64,000 nt of DNA from Enterobacter sp. JBIWA008 (GTDB lineage: Bacteria > Pseudomonadota > Gammaproteobacteria > Enterobacterales > Enterobacteriaceae), in the NCBI RefSeq assembly GCF_019968765.1, contig NZ_CP074149.1:3596001-3660000 (forward strand), written 5' to 3'. A program made the position numbers and the translations under genes. The notes below the pieces were generated by a model. That model was not told the origin of the DNA. It did no database searches and saw nothing but the letters and a program-made list of their open reading frames with translations. This document shows positions 44,521-52,482 of this stretch, piece after piece (the first letter of the stretch is position 1; each line of letters starts with the position of its first letter).

Positions 44521-44630
44521 GGTGTTCATGGTATTCATATTCGCGAGATTAATCATAATATTCATATAGATAAAGCATGAACACCAGTATTCATAACCCT
44601 TCATAAGTGTACATAGGTGTTCATACTCGC
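44521..44630. repeat. Iteron cluster 1 (possible replication site)
   Basis: Repeated GGTGTTCATG / GGTATTCATA-type units: GGTGTTCATGGTATTCATA (44521-44539), an inverted GCATGAACACC (44575-44585), AGTATTCATA, and GGTGTTCATACTCGC (44616-44630). The same units recur at 52,483-52,595. The gene-free stretch 44327-44647 holds only this cluster. In P4, the alpha protein binds iterons at two separated sites, ori and crr; by analogy this is a candidate. Confidence 0.68.
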
Positions 44631-44647
44631 CGATTTTAATTTAACAT

Positions 44648-44812
44648 TTAAACAACATTTACCCCGGGAGCATTTCTTTGCAATTGTCTTTCTACAATGG
44701 CGCTATCGCTGTCAAGGTGGGGCTGGCTGGTCAGATCGTCCTGCCATGTACGAACGTTCTCTTTTTCTTCTGCCTCACGCTTTTGAGGCTTAATCTTTTC
44801 GATGTTACTCAT
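44648..44812 (-). CDS. Small satellite protein translationally coupled to the spike gene
   Basis: A 54-residue open frame, MSNIEKIKPQKREAEEKENV followed by a Gln/Asp-rich second half ending PGVNVV. Its ATG overlaps the spike stop as ATGA. Highly charged, with no cysteine and no hydrophobic helix. In the host prophage the corresponding ATGA-coupled position is taken by gp25; this protein shows no resemblance to gp25. Function unknown; a tail-assembly adaptor or inhibitor is possible. Confidence 0.6.
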   Translation of the reverse strand: MSNIEKIKPQKREAEEKENVRTWQDDLTSQPHLDSDSAIVERQLQRNAPGVNVV

Positions 44813-45471
44813 TGTGGTTTTCCTGTATTGCTTCCACCGGACTGTACGCCGCCGTGAGTATGATTAACCTGGCTAATTCCGTTAGCTGTCTGGTCGCCAG
44901 TGGAAGTTATCGAGCCGTTTACCTGTACTGGTCCGTTGATGGTGATCTGTGAGCTGGTAATAGTAATAGCGCCACCAGCGGCCACTTCAACGAATGCCGT
45001 ACCATCATCAGTACGAAGTTGTGCAGCGCTGGTGCTGATGCCGCTGATTTTCTGTGCCTGCGACTGCGGGCCCGGAATAACGAACGCATCTGACAGATCC
45101 AAAACTCTCCCGTCAGCCCTTTCCTGTACCCCACCGTTCTGCCACCAGAAATCAATGCTACGCGACGAAAACACAATCAGGCATTCATCACCTTCTTTAA
45201 TCGGGAAAGTCAGCGTAACGCCGCCACCGCGCGGGAAAACTACTGGCAAATCATTAAGGATCGGATAACGGACGGATTCATACTGGAAATCTTCGTCCAT
45301 TGTGCCGGCCTTCGTCATTCTTGCCGTAATGGCTATATCAACGTCGCAGGTGACAGTTTTCGGGTCGAATGAACGAATAACGCCGGGTAACGCATTGGTC
45401 ACTGCTGCTTTGGCGTTATCCTGAACAAGCTGTGCTACATCCTGCTCATCTGCAGGTCTAATGAATGGCAT
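44809..45471 (-). CDS. Gp138-type baseplate spike protein, satellite copy
   Basis: 220 residues. OB-fold N-terminal region (PGVIRSFDPKTVTCDVDI), conserved FPRGGG..TLTFP.K.GDECLIVF and DFWWQNGGVQE, then a beta-helix and a tip with HTHGGVQ, the His pair that binds iron in phage membrane-piercing spikes. The prophage paralogue at 54,887-55,639 shares these blocks and GPQSQAQKISGIST exactly but differs elsewhere and is 30 residues longer. Gp138 proteins puncture the outer membrane at the tail tip. Last of the hub-secreted-spike cassette. Confidence 0.9.
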   Translation of the reverse strand: MPFIRPADEQDVAQLVQDNAKAAVTNALPGVIRSFDPKTVTCDVDIAITARMTKAGTMDEDFQYESVRYPILNDLPVVFPRGGGVTLTFPIKEGDECLIVFSSRSIDFWWQNGGVQERADGRVLDLSDAFVIPGPQSQAQKISGISTSAAQLRTDDGTAFVEVAAGGAITITSSQITINGPVQVNGSITSTGDQTANGISQVNHTHGGVQSGGSNTGKPQ

Positions 45472-45479
45472 GAGTCCCC

Positions 45480-45824
45480 CTACCCGTTCACGCGCTTACA
45501 ATCAAACGAGCCAATGATCCGCGCCTGATTCATATTGGTGCGGATAAGCTCAACATTCAGCCAGCGCTTTTTGCTACCGTCAGGATGGATGTATTCAAAC
45601 CCATACAGATTCCCATCGCTGGCAGGCATAAGCGTCATTTCTACTTTTGCCCCGTTCTGTCCGAACTCTGTAATTTTCTGAGATGTTACATACTCACCAT
45701 TAATTCTCGCCATCGAGTTTTCTATCATCTCAAAGCGAAAGTTTCCGCACTGCATGGTAATAACCTGCGCAGCATGACTTCCAGATGCGCCCAATAAACC
45801 AATCAGTAAAATAATCTTCTTCAT
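45480..45824 (-). CDS. Small secreted protein between hub and spike, satellite copy
   Basis: 114 residues with a clear Sec signal peptide (MKKIILLIGLLGASGSHA, cleavage before AQ) and two cysteines (MQCGNF, SFDCKR) likely to form a disulphide. It is paralogous to the prophage protein at 56,761-57,114: MPA.DGN.YGFEYI, INGE.VTSQKI and IIGSF.CK are shared. Start overlaps the hub stop (ATGA). A periplasmic protein encoded within a tail-tip operon could act in spike passage or block superinfection; inference only. Confidence 0.82.
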   Translation of the reverse strand: MKKIILLIGLLGASGSHAAQVITMQCGNFRFEMIENSMARINGEYVTSQKITEFGQNGAKVEMTLMPASDGNLYGFEYIHPDGSKKRWLNVELIRTNMNQARIIGSFDCKRVNG

Positions 45825-46888
45825 TCTTCACTCTGCTTATTCATAAATGAACTTGAAAATAAATCAGAATTCCCGCGAGCCTCACACGCCAGATCCATAT
45901 ACCACGCTTGACCGCGCGTGTCGCCCGTGTAACTGATATACCGAACCTTATAGATACCATCGGTAGCAATGCTCGCCGGACTCTGCGTTAATCCAGTAGT
46001 GACAAGGTTTCCGTTTTGGCTTTCCACCGAAATTGGCCCACCAGCCTGGGCAATTTGATCAGCAGATAAGGCGCTACGATATACCGAAGCCTGATCCAGT
46101 TGAATAAGTCCGTTCAGGTGAATCCGTGAGTTAATCAGGCATTTGACATTCACACCCGCACCGATGGTCTGCTGAGGCATACCGATAAGCCCGGTATTAG
46201 CGTTGAGAACCACAGCTTCATGAGTCGCCTTGTCTCTGGGAACAATATCGACTTTTCCATAGTTGAATTGCCAAGTGGCTTTGCACTGCGCGGCTACTTC
46301 ATCGAGATAGTTATGGACATAGCCAAAGAGGGCTCGACCGCGAGGAAATACCGTTGCCGGGAACTCAGGAACAATACCGCGAGAAATGCCGTAAGGTTCC
46401 AGTCTTTTCATAAGCTCAACATAAATATCTTCTGTGGTGTAGCCTTTACTGATAGTGGTGTTGATAAATGCGCTGGTAAACGCCTCCACAGAGTCACAAG
46501 CCTGCACCTGTACCCATGAATCGACAGGGTTGTCTTTTCCGGTCACAGTGAAGCGAATATCACCGCTGAAAATTACGCCGTAATTTGTGCCGTTAGCTTG
46601 CCCTACTTCGCTGGCCGGTATCTCACGAACAACACCAACTTCACTCGCAGGCACATCAGATGCAAGGCCATCATAGCCGGCAATCATAATTATTTTTGCA
46701 AACTCGCGTTGCATGATACGGTTTTGCGTCTGTGCGGACAGGTTATAAATTTTTACCGTGCCTACAGCAGGCCATTTGTTATCGTTACGCTCTATTTGAA
46801 AAGTAACTTTGAAGTCACTCAGGGTGATCCCTTGCCCGTTCTCTCCCACAAGTTGTAGTTCGAAATGCCTCATCCAGTTTTGTGACAT
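45821..46888 (-). CDS. Baseplate hub protein, satellite copy
   Basis: 355 residues from ATG 46888, chosen because AAGGAG lies seven bases before it and because the prophage paralogue starts with the same MSQNWMRHFELQLV. A gp27/gp44-like hub protein that closes the tail tube and carries the spike. The two copies share FSGDIR/FSGEIR, PATVFPRGR, GLIGMPQQTIG, NGLIQLDQASVYR and YTGDTRGQAWYMD, but differ through much of the middle, so this is not a fresh duplication. A terminator-like hairpin lies immediately upstream. Confidence 0.9.
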   Translation of the reverse strand: MSQNWMRHFELQLVGENGQGITLSDFKVTFQIERNDNKWPAVGTVKIYNLSAQTQNRIMQREFAKIIMIAGYDGLASDVPASEVGVVREIPASEVGQANGTNYGVIFSGDIRFTVTGKDNPVDSWVQVQACDSVEAFTSAFINTTISKGYTTEDIYVELMKRLEPYGISRGIVPEFPATVFPRGRALFGYVHNYLDEVAAQCKATWQFNYGKVDIVPRDKATHEAVVLNANTGLIGMPQQTIGAGVNVKCLINSRIHLNGLIQLDQASVYRSALSADQIAQAGGPISVESQNGNLVTTGLTQSPASIATDGIYKVRYISYTGDTRGQAWYMDLACEARGNSDLFSSSFMNKQSEE

Positions 46889-46901
46889 ATTCATGCTCCT
46901 T

Positions 46902-46930
46902 AAAAAAGCAAACCCGGACTAATCTCCGGG
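46902..46930 (-). terminator. Terminator directly upstream of the satellite hub cassette
   Basis: Minus-strand CCCGGA-GATTAG-TCCGGG followed by TTTGCTTTTTT, whose T-run runs into the hub ribosome site AAGGAG. It would separate the replication-side genes from the baseplate cassette unless passed by readthrough. Confidence 0.72.
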
Positions 46931-46938
46931 CTGTGGGG

Positions 46939-47124
46939 TTAAAATTTACCGTAGGGAAAAAGGTGTCTGTTAATCACGGCCAACCTATCTTTTTCTTCCG
47001 TTTTTTTCTGTTCCCAAAAATCTTTATTGGCCTGATTGATATTCTGAATGTTTGCTCGTTCACTATCAGTCGTTCTACGCGCTCGCATTGCTTCTCGTTC
47101 TGATCGGGTAATGAATCGTGACAT
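46939..47124 (-). CDS. Hypothetical small satellite protein
   Basis: 61 residues from ATG 47124 (MSRFITRSEREAMRARRTT...), highly charged and helical. It begins just after the upstream gene's stop; the longer frame to 47,205 would lie wholly within that gene. No family recognised. Confidence 0.6.
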   Translation of the reverse strand: MSRFITRSEREAMRARRTTDSERANIQNINQANKDFWEQKKTEEKDRLAVINRHLFPYGKF

Positions 47125-47125
47125 A

Positions 47126-47680
47126 TTATTTTTTACTCCAGAATTTTTTAGCAGAATCGCCGATAGCCCTAATCGTATCGGCTGACGTATATGGCTTCGG
47201 ATCAATGCCGTTGGCTTTCATGTAATCACCCACCTGCTCAAGAATTTCTATCGCCCGATTAGGTTGCAAATCAGCCAGTGATTCATTGCATACCGCACTG
47301 AACGCAGTTACTGGCGCATAACGCAGCACATCAAGGGCGACCAACCGTGGATCATCTCCTTGGCTGGCCTCGTCATAACGCGGGCATACAGCACGAACCA
47401 GTCGCATAAACTGAGGGTCTATTTTTGTTGGCAGTCCATCTTCGGATGAATCTACGGTCCGCTTGTACATGCGATCAGCCGTGCGATTTGCCGCCGCCGC
47501 GCGATTTTCAGCAGCAATGATACGGTCATTAGCTGAGGCCAGCGCCTGCACAATAGATGTCATAAAATCGGATGATTGTTTATCAGTAGGAAAGGAAATA
47601 GTGCTGCCGTCGTCGTAGTTCGCCGTGATTACGACACCGTTAGCGACGGGCTGAGCATTGAACTGCTTGAGATTTGGCAT
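47126..47680 (-). CDS. Hypothetical satellite protein
   Basis: 184 residues: an N-terminal beta-rich part (QPVANGVVITANYDDGSTISFPTDKQ), an Ala/Arg-rich helix (about 50-75) and a helical C-terminus. No family recognised and no membrane segment. First gene after the primase terminator, so it probably has its own promoter in the gene-free 47,681-47,858. Confidence 0.65.
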   Translation of the reverse strand: MPNLKQFNAQPVANGVVITANYDDGSTISFPTDKQSSDFMTSIVQALASANDRIIAAENRAAAANRTADRMYKRTVDSSEDGLPTKIDPQFMRLVRAVCPRYDEASQGDDPRLVALDVLRYAPVTAFSAVCNESLADLQPNRAIEILEQVGDYMKANGIDPKPYTSADTIRAIGDSAKKFWSKK

Positions 47681-47861
47681 GGTCAGATTGTCCTGTTACC
47701 TCGACGGGATTGTCGGTACAGATATTATACTTCATTACCATAAAAACAGGTAATAAACACAACAATCAATTTATAAAAGTGGTATTCAGTGTTAAATATC
47801 TGCTATCCTAAGTTTGTGAGGGCAGGCATACCCTCTCCGATTGCACAATGTGATACTAAGC

Positions 47862-47888
47862 AAAGCCCGCGCCTCCTTTCGCGGGCTT
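47862..47888. terminator. Terminator after the satellite primase
   Basis: AAAGCCCGCG/CGCGGGCTTT hairpin with A and T runs on its two sides, so it can act in either direction; ten bases past the primase stop. Confidence 0.85.
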
Positions 47889-47897
47889 TTTATTTGC

Positions 47898-50240
47898 TTA
47901 CTTCTTGGCGGGATTGGGATAAGGCTGTGGAAGCCAGTCCTCAGCACTTCCTGAGAGTTCCACGTTGGTTACAACTCCTCGCGTCTTTCTCTCTTTCCGG
48001 TATTCGTGGTTAAATTCGCGCATTGCGCTTTCCATGCCCTCAGCAAATTTATTGAGTGTTAAAGGCTTATCGAATCCGTTAGCCTCCAGAAAGGCCAGAT
48101 ACGCATGATAGAGATACACGCGTGGGTAGAGAGGCGGATTGCGGTTCCCTACCAGCATTCCCGTACACTCTGACAGCTTTTCAAGGTATGCGCAGAAAGC
48201 ATAAAGCGGGTCTGTTTTCTGTTTAACCTCCAGCGCTTCTTCACTGTTCCTCTGTTCCAACAAAAGCGCCCTTGCTTTCTCTGGATCAGAAAAGTTAGCC
48301 AGGAGCCGGCGGACAATAACCGGGATTTCTGCGGATATCTTTTCCGACAAATCGGGGTCTTTGTCTTCCTCTCGAACCCGGTTATTAAACTGAAAAATAA
48401 CCCTACGGCGGGCAACGCCTCCGGCCCGTTCGGTGAAAATCATCGGCGTGTTGTTTGTAGCGACTACAACAGCCCTCAGAACGGCGGTGTACTGGTGTTC
48501 ATGCTTCGGGTCAATCTCTACGGCATCGCCGCCCGTAATCGCTTTTATACCCGTTCCCTCGCCTGAATATTTTGGCTGGTCTGGTAGGGTTATCATACTT
48601 TTGCCTACGAACTGCGCCCGACCTCTGGCGCTATCCAGTGCGGCCATATTTCCGCTGGCCGTGTTGTGTTCGCCAGCCAGCATAGTAGCAATGTGAGTGA
48701 AAACGCTTTTGCCGCTACCTCCCTCCCCGGTTATCTCAAGAAAAAGCTGCCAGTCGTAGCGGTTAGCCAGCACCATAAAAAGCCCAGCGGCGATCCGCTT
48801 CATTTTAAGTGCGTCTCTTCCTGCTGTGTAACTTAGCCATTTATGGAAGTTTGGCGCATGGTCGTGAAGATTTTCGCCAGGCTCCGGCGGCGTATAGATC
48901 ACACCGTTATCGTTAGTAAGCCAGTTATCTAATGAATGCTGCGAGAAAGTCCCGGTTTCCATGTCGTACACGCCATTTTTGAACGGGATCAGGCTCCGGC
49001 GAGGCTGGCCCATAACAGGAATGACAATCTTCAATGCTTCAATTACGTTATTTACTGAGCGTTTGCTGAAATTAGTCTGATTTTCGTTGTAGATAGCCAC
49101 CATTTCGCGGCTTAATTCTAATGGCGCTGCTTTTACCCATACTCCTTCACGGTACAGATAAACAGCCTCGCTCTCTGCGTGAATGGCTATTCCCTCGTAA
49201 CGGTCTGCCAGCATCAGCGCTTTTTCATTATCTGCCATCTGGATCAGGTTGATTTCTCCGCGCCCGCGCTTTTTACCGCCATCGACTACTTTAAGTTTTA
49301 CGCCCACAGTTTCCCCCTCCGGCTGATACATCGAATCGTTAAATGCTGCTATAGCGGCTTCCAGTCCGTTTTGTCGGTGGTAGTCGTTCCAGTCCGCCTT
49401 GTAGTCCACAGGGGGCAAAGAAACCCAGCCAGCAACGGCTTTAGCGGCTTTCTCTGCACACTCCTTACCTGTGTTAACTTTCACTTCTCCGCTTCTGTCA
49501 CTTTCGGCGCACTGGTCATTATCTGCAGCAATGATGATCCGCGCGTTCGGGTATTTTTTGCGCATCACCTGAGCAACGGGCAGCAGGTTCCCGGCGTCAA
49601 TAGCTGCGATAATTGTCGCATCAGGGCGGAACTGCTGAACCGAAAGCGCAGTTGCCAGTCCTTCGGCGATAATCACCGTTTCCGACGTTGCGCCGGAATT
49701 AACCACGCAAAAAGAGCCTTTCTTCACCGTTCCGGCCACCAGCCGCTTACTGCCATCTGGTTTAATCACCTGTGCGCCAGTCGCCGCACCAGCACCGTTT
49801 TTCAGCACCAGCAGCAGCGATCCGTCGGACAGCATCGGGAAGGGGCATTGAAGCCCCTTTGATGTAAGGTAAGCAGACTGCCCCGGAGAGGCTTTCGCGG
49901 CCAGCGCCGCAACTTTCCCGGCGATATCCGTTTGAGGCTTATCTCTGGCTTGCTTCGGTTCCGGCATAGGCAGCGTCATAGCTTCGGCCACCAGCTCAGC
50001 CGCTTCTCTCGGGCCGCACTGGTTGACCTTCATCACCAGATCCAGCCCAGTACCCGCACCACAGTGCGAACAGAAATAAGTTCCCCGGTTATCTTTATTG
50101 TCGAACCGGTAGCGAGTGTTGCCACCACACGCCGGACATGGCCCTTCTGCGCTGTTTGTAGGAATGGCAAGGCGCTCCATAATTGCAGGCCAGTTATTAT
50201 TAGCCCTGCTACGAATTTCATTAATGAAATTATCTTTCAC
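47898..50240 (-). CDS. P4 alpha-like primase-helicase
   Basis: 780 residues, close to P4 alpha (777). An N-terminal zinc finger (CPACGG...CSHCGAG, about 34-62) is followed by a Toprim primase region with IIAEGLATALS and IIAADNDQ (about 190-245), a D5_N segment, then an SF3 helicase with Walker A GEGGSGKS (near 520) and a C-terminal origin-binding part. In P4 one such protein primes, unwinds and binds origin iterons, giving autonomous replication. Starts with GTG at 50,240, overlapping the preceding stop. Last gene of the icd-like/recombinase/primase operon. Confidence 0.95.
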   Translation of the reverse strand: MKDNFINEIRSRANNNWPAIMERLAIPTNSAEGPCPACGGNTRYRFDNKDNRGTYFCSHCGAGTGLDLVMKVNQCGPREAAELVAEAMTLPMPEPKQARDKPQTDIAGKVAALAAKASPGQSAYLTSKGLQCPFPMLSDGSLLLVLKNGAGAATGAQVIKPDGSKRLVAGTVKKGSFCVVNSGATSETVIIAEGLATALSVQQFRPDATIIAAIDAGNLLPVAQVMRKKYPNARIIIAADNDQCAESDRSGEVKVNTGKECAEKAAKAVAGWVSLPPVDYKADWNDYHRQNGLEAAIAAFNDSMYQPEGETVGVKLKVVDGGKKRGRGEINLIQMADNEKALMLADRYEGIAIHAESEAVYLYREGVWVKAAPLELSREMVAIYNENQTNFSKRSVNNVIEALKIVIPVMGQPRRSLIPFKNGVYDMETGTFSQHSLDNWLTNDNGVIYTPPEPGENLHDHAPNFHKWLSYTAGRDALKMKRIAAGLFMVLANRYDWQLFLEITGEGGSGKSVFTHIATMLAGEHNTASGNMAALDSARGRAQFVGKSMITLPDQPKYSGEGTGIKAITGGDAVEIDPKHEHQYTAVLRAVVVATNNTPMIFTERAGGVARRRVIFQFNNRVREEDKDPDLSEKISAEIPVIVRRLLANFSDPEKARALLLEQRNSEEALEVKQKTDPLYAFCAYLEKLSECTGMLVGNRNPPLYPRVYLYHAYLAFLEANGFDKPLTLNKFAEGMESAMREFNHEYRKERKTRGVVTNVELSGSAEDWLPQPYPNPAKK

Positions 50241-50455
50241 GGCATCACCTCGCCTACCAGATTAAATTCTTTGATAAATCGTGATTCATTCAGAGTGCAT
50301 GGAGATAAATAACCATCACGAATAAATGTCACTCTGTTGAATCGGTAACTTTCGACCGTCACAATATCTCCCCATCCATCACGCCATTTATCGCCCTGCC
50401 TGATTTCAGGATGAGATAATCCGCTGGCAATTAAGCCAGTATTTTTCTTTTTCAT
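50237..50455 (-). CDS. DUF4222-like small protein
   Basis: 72 residues with the pattern RQGDKWRDGWGDIVTVESYRFNRVTFIRDGY..PC, resembling DUF4222, a small phage family of unknown role. Directly upstream of and overlapping the primase start. Confidence 0.72.
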   Translation of the reverse strand: MKKKNTGLIASGLSHPEIRQGDKWRDGWGDIVTVESYRFNRVTFIRDGYLSPCTLNESRFIKEFNLVGEVMP

Positions 50456-50458
50456 CGG

Positions 50459-50680
50459 TTATATCCCGCTATTTGGCTTGTAAGCGTCCCGCGCCTTTAT
50501 CAGTTCGCCGATAGATTTATTCAGTAGAGACATAATCGCGCCTACACGGTGCGCTTCTTCGCGGTGTTCTTCACCGTTCGGAATGCTGTCAATCCACATA
50601 CTCAGCACAGACATTGCGCACTCACTTTCTGAAAGTGCATTTTCAGCGTGCATCAGGACTTCAAAAGGAACCTGTCTCAT
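50459..50680 (-). CDS. Hypothetical small satellite protein
   Basis: 73 residues (MRQVPFEVLMHAENALSESECAMSVLSMWIDSIP...), helical and acidic. No family named with confidence. It overlaps the upstream gene by four bases within the primase operon, which supports its being real. Confidence 0.65.
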   Translation of the reverse strand: MRQVPFEVLMHAENALSESECAMSVLSMWIDSIPNGEEHREEAHRVGAIMSLLNKSIGELIKARDAYKPNSGI

Positions 50681-50871
50681 TTCGATTCTCCCATGCGCAG
50701 CTCGGCGATTAATGCCCGGTGAATTTCATGATTAAAATCACAAGCAATGGAGAGCAGATTAATCATAGCCTCAGAGCATTCAGCGGTGGCTTTCTCCATA
50801 ATTACTTCGTAAAGCGATGCTGCCAGTGCTGATTTATATTCAGCCTGGTCTAAGCTGATTGACTTACGCAT
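50677..50871 (-). CDS. Hypothetical small satellite protein
   Basis: 64 residues (MRKSISLDQAEYKSALAASLYEVIMEKATAECSE...), helical. Overlaps both neighbours (4 and 8 bases). Function unknown. Confidence 0.62.
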   Translation of the reverse strand: MRKSISLDQAEYKSALAASLYEVIMEKATAECSEAMINLLSIACDFNHEIHRALIAELRMGESK

Positions 50872-51046
50872 TTTTCGCCTCCCGGATAAAGTTAATTCGG
50901 ATGTGTTTATAGCCGCCTTTCTGTGCCAGTAATTGCGCTGTAGCTTTCGCTGTCTCAGGGCTGGTGCTGGTCATGGTGTAGTGAATGCCAACGGTAAGAC
51001 CGCGTTTGTTAACAGCGTAGCCGTCAATCTGGAAGGTTTTACGCAT
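50864..51046 (-). CDS. Hypothetical small satellite protein
   Basis: 60 residues ([24 protein letters not shown]...), an alpha/beta pattern with SPETAKATAQLLAQKGGYKHIRINFI. Overlaps both neighbours. Function unknown. Confidence 0.62.
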   Translation of the reverse strand: MRKTFQIDGYAVNKRGLTVGIHYTMTSTSPETAKATAQLLAQKGGYKHIRINFIREAKNA

Positions 51047-51917
51047 TGCATACCTCCATTGCCAAGCGGGACTGGATCGCAGCCGCTTTACTGCCTAGCT
51101 GCAGGTATGTACGGGTTATTGCCGGGTTGCTATGCCCCAGCATTTCAGAGGCCACCAGCAAGCCTTGTTCGCCGCCGGCTGACATGAGGTTAAAGGCTGC
51201 AATCTTACGGCTTGAATAAGCGCTCAGACGCAGTTTGGCGTTGATAACGCGGGTAAACCACGCCATCACATCATGGAGTTTTCGCCATATGGTCTGGCGG
51301 GTCACGCTACCTTCCAGACGTTGACAACGGTTACTTTCAATTTGAGAGCGGGAAAATATCAGGTCGTCCTCTACCAGATTCCGATCCTGACGTTCGCGCA
51401 GCCGCTTGATGATGCCCGGCGGTAACTGTTTGGTGTCGTGCTTAACGTCAGCTTTAGCCACCAGCCCGAATACTATCGCCTGTTCTTCGTCGGTCATATC
51501 CGCTGCCAGCGCGTCACAGTTGATGCTGTCCCATTTCATGTAGGCGATATGGTCAGCGGCAAGCCTTGCTGCGTCCTTGCGCTGCTGGCGCACGATTTCA
51601 ATGCCTTTGCGGGTTGCCCGCGCTTCGGCGGCTTTGGTCTGTTTGGAAACGATAATTGTCGCCTGTCCCGTTTCCCAATTGATGCAGGAATAGCGCAGGT
51701 TGCAAACGTCACTGGTACGCCAGCCGGTTACGGTCGCAATGTCCCACCAGAGAAGCAGCCAATCCGGTTGCGTCTGCTGTATGCGCTCGCGCAGCTTACG
51801 CTGTTCGTCGCGGTCATAGACTGGCGTCATTGTGCGACTGCCCTTAGTGCTAACTGCTTTAACCACGTTGCCGCGCAATTCGCGGGCTTTGGCTGTCAGT
51901 GTCTGGAGATTAAACAT
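51039..51917 (-). CDS. Tyrosine recombinase-like protein, satellite copy 2
   Basis: 292 residues. Catalytic positions: Arg in [16 protein letters not shown] (Tyr in place of the first His of HxxR), His in GHSNPAIT and Tyr in TRTYLQL. It has only a short N-terminal arm, unlike the P4-type integrase. It is embedded in the primase operon, overlapping genes on both sides, which suggests a role in replication or resolution and not integration. Confidence 0.83.
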   Translation of the reverse strand: MFNLQTLTAKARELRGNVVKAVSTKGSRTMTPVYDRDEQRKLRERIQQTQPDWLLLWWDIATVTGWRTSDVCNLRYSCINWETGQATIIVSKQTKAAEARATRKGIEIVRQQRKDAARLAADHIAYMKWDSINCDALAADMTDEEQAIVFGLVAKADVKHDTKQLPPGIIKRLRERQDRNLVEDDLIFSRSQIESNRCQRLEGSVTRQTIWRKLHDVMAWFTRVINAKLRLSAYSSRKIAAFNLMSAGGEQGLLVASEMLGHSNPAITRTYLQLGSKAAAIQSRLAMEVCNA

Positions 51918-52155
51918 TGTGCACCTCCAGCATTGCAGGAGTCAGGAGGTTCAGGCCATAAGATCCACAGCCAGAATCACGCAGGCTGCTTTCAGTGCGG
52001 ATTTTTGCGGCAAAAGTCAGATTCCAGCATGGGAAAGTATCGCGGGCTTCTTCTTCGGTATCAGCCATTGTGCGCAATACGATTGGTGTGCAGTCGTGTT
52101 TTTTCGGTGTGGCCAGAAACAGCCAGGTATATTTGGGGCAGGTTGATTTAGCCAT
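51910..52155 (-). CDS. Icd-like (host division inhibitor-like) small protein
   Basis: 81 residues, with [48 protein letters not shown], a pattern that recalls the host cell division inhibitor Icd-like family of P4-type elements. First gene of the primase operon, in the position of P4 kil/eta. Its leader holds the immunity-RNA-like repeats. The family call is from memory. Confidence 0.65.
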   Translation of the reverse strand: MAKSTCPKYTWLFLATPKKHDCTPIVLRTMADTEEEARDTFPCWNLTFAAKIRTESSLRDSGCGSYGLNLLTPAMLEVHNV

Positions 52156-52185
52156 TTTAGCGGCTCCTTGAACATTTTTCAGGAG

Positions 52186-52434
52186 TCTCGCCAGATGCTG
52201 TCAAACATGGGTGGCGAGACGTAGCAGGGTTGACAGACTGGCGTTCAAGAAACCAGCAGGCGTAAGCCTCCCCACCACGCCCCGCCATAAATCGGGGTAT
52301 AGGTGAAATACGGGCGTAAAAATACCGCTATACGGAAATTAGCGGCTACCCGCTTGAACGTTCAGGCTGTCAAACCCGGCACCCGTTTTATGAGGTGCGA
52401 AATAATCATAACCATGCCCGCCATGATGACGCAA
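52186..52434 (-). promoter_or_regulatory. P4-style immunity-RNA leader with A-B-C complementary repeats
   Basis: In transcript order the leader has A: GGGTTTGACAGCCTGAACG (52377 down to 52359), B: CTTGAACGCCAGTCTGTC (52249 down to 52232) and C: GTTTGACAGCAT (52208 down to 52196) in the loop of a GTCTCGCCA/TGGCGAGAC hairpin (52186-52220). B is complementary to A and C. In P4, pairing of cI RNA seqB with seqA and seqC causes premature termination ahead of alpha. A candidate promoter TTGCGT/TATGAT (52405-52434, 18-bp spacer) precedes. No protein gene is supported in 52,156-52,482. Confidence 0.62.
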
Positions 52435-52482
52435 GCGCTTTATAACATCCGGCGAATTTTTCCGGGGAAAGATCCACGCTTT

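Noticed and set aside
44809..46888. Tail-tip cassette as a recent duplication of the prophage genes
   Set aside because: Paralogues differ over long stretches and in length, and the two-gene cargo unit is missing, so they were probably acquired separately or long ago.
49179..49862. 227-codon plus-strand frame opposite the satellite primase
   Set aside because: Antisense shadow of the primase gene, whose domains are clear.
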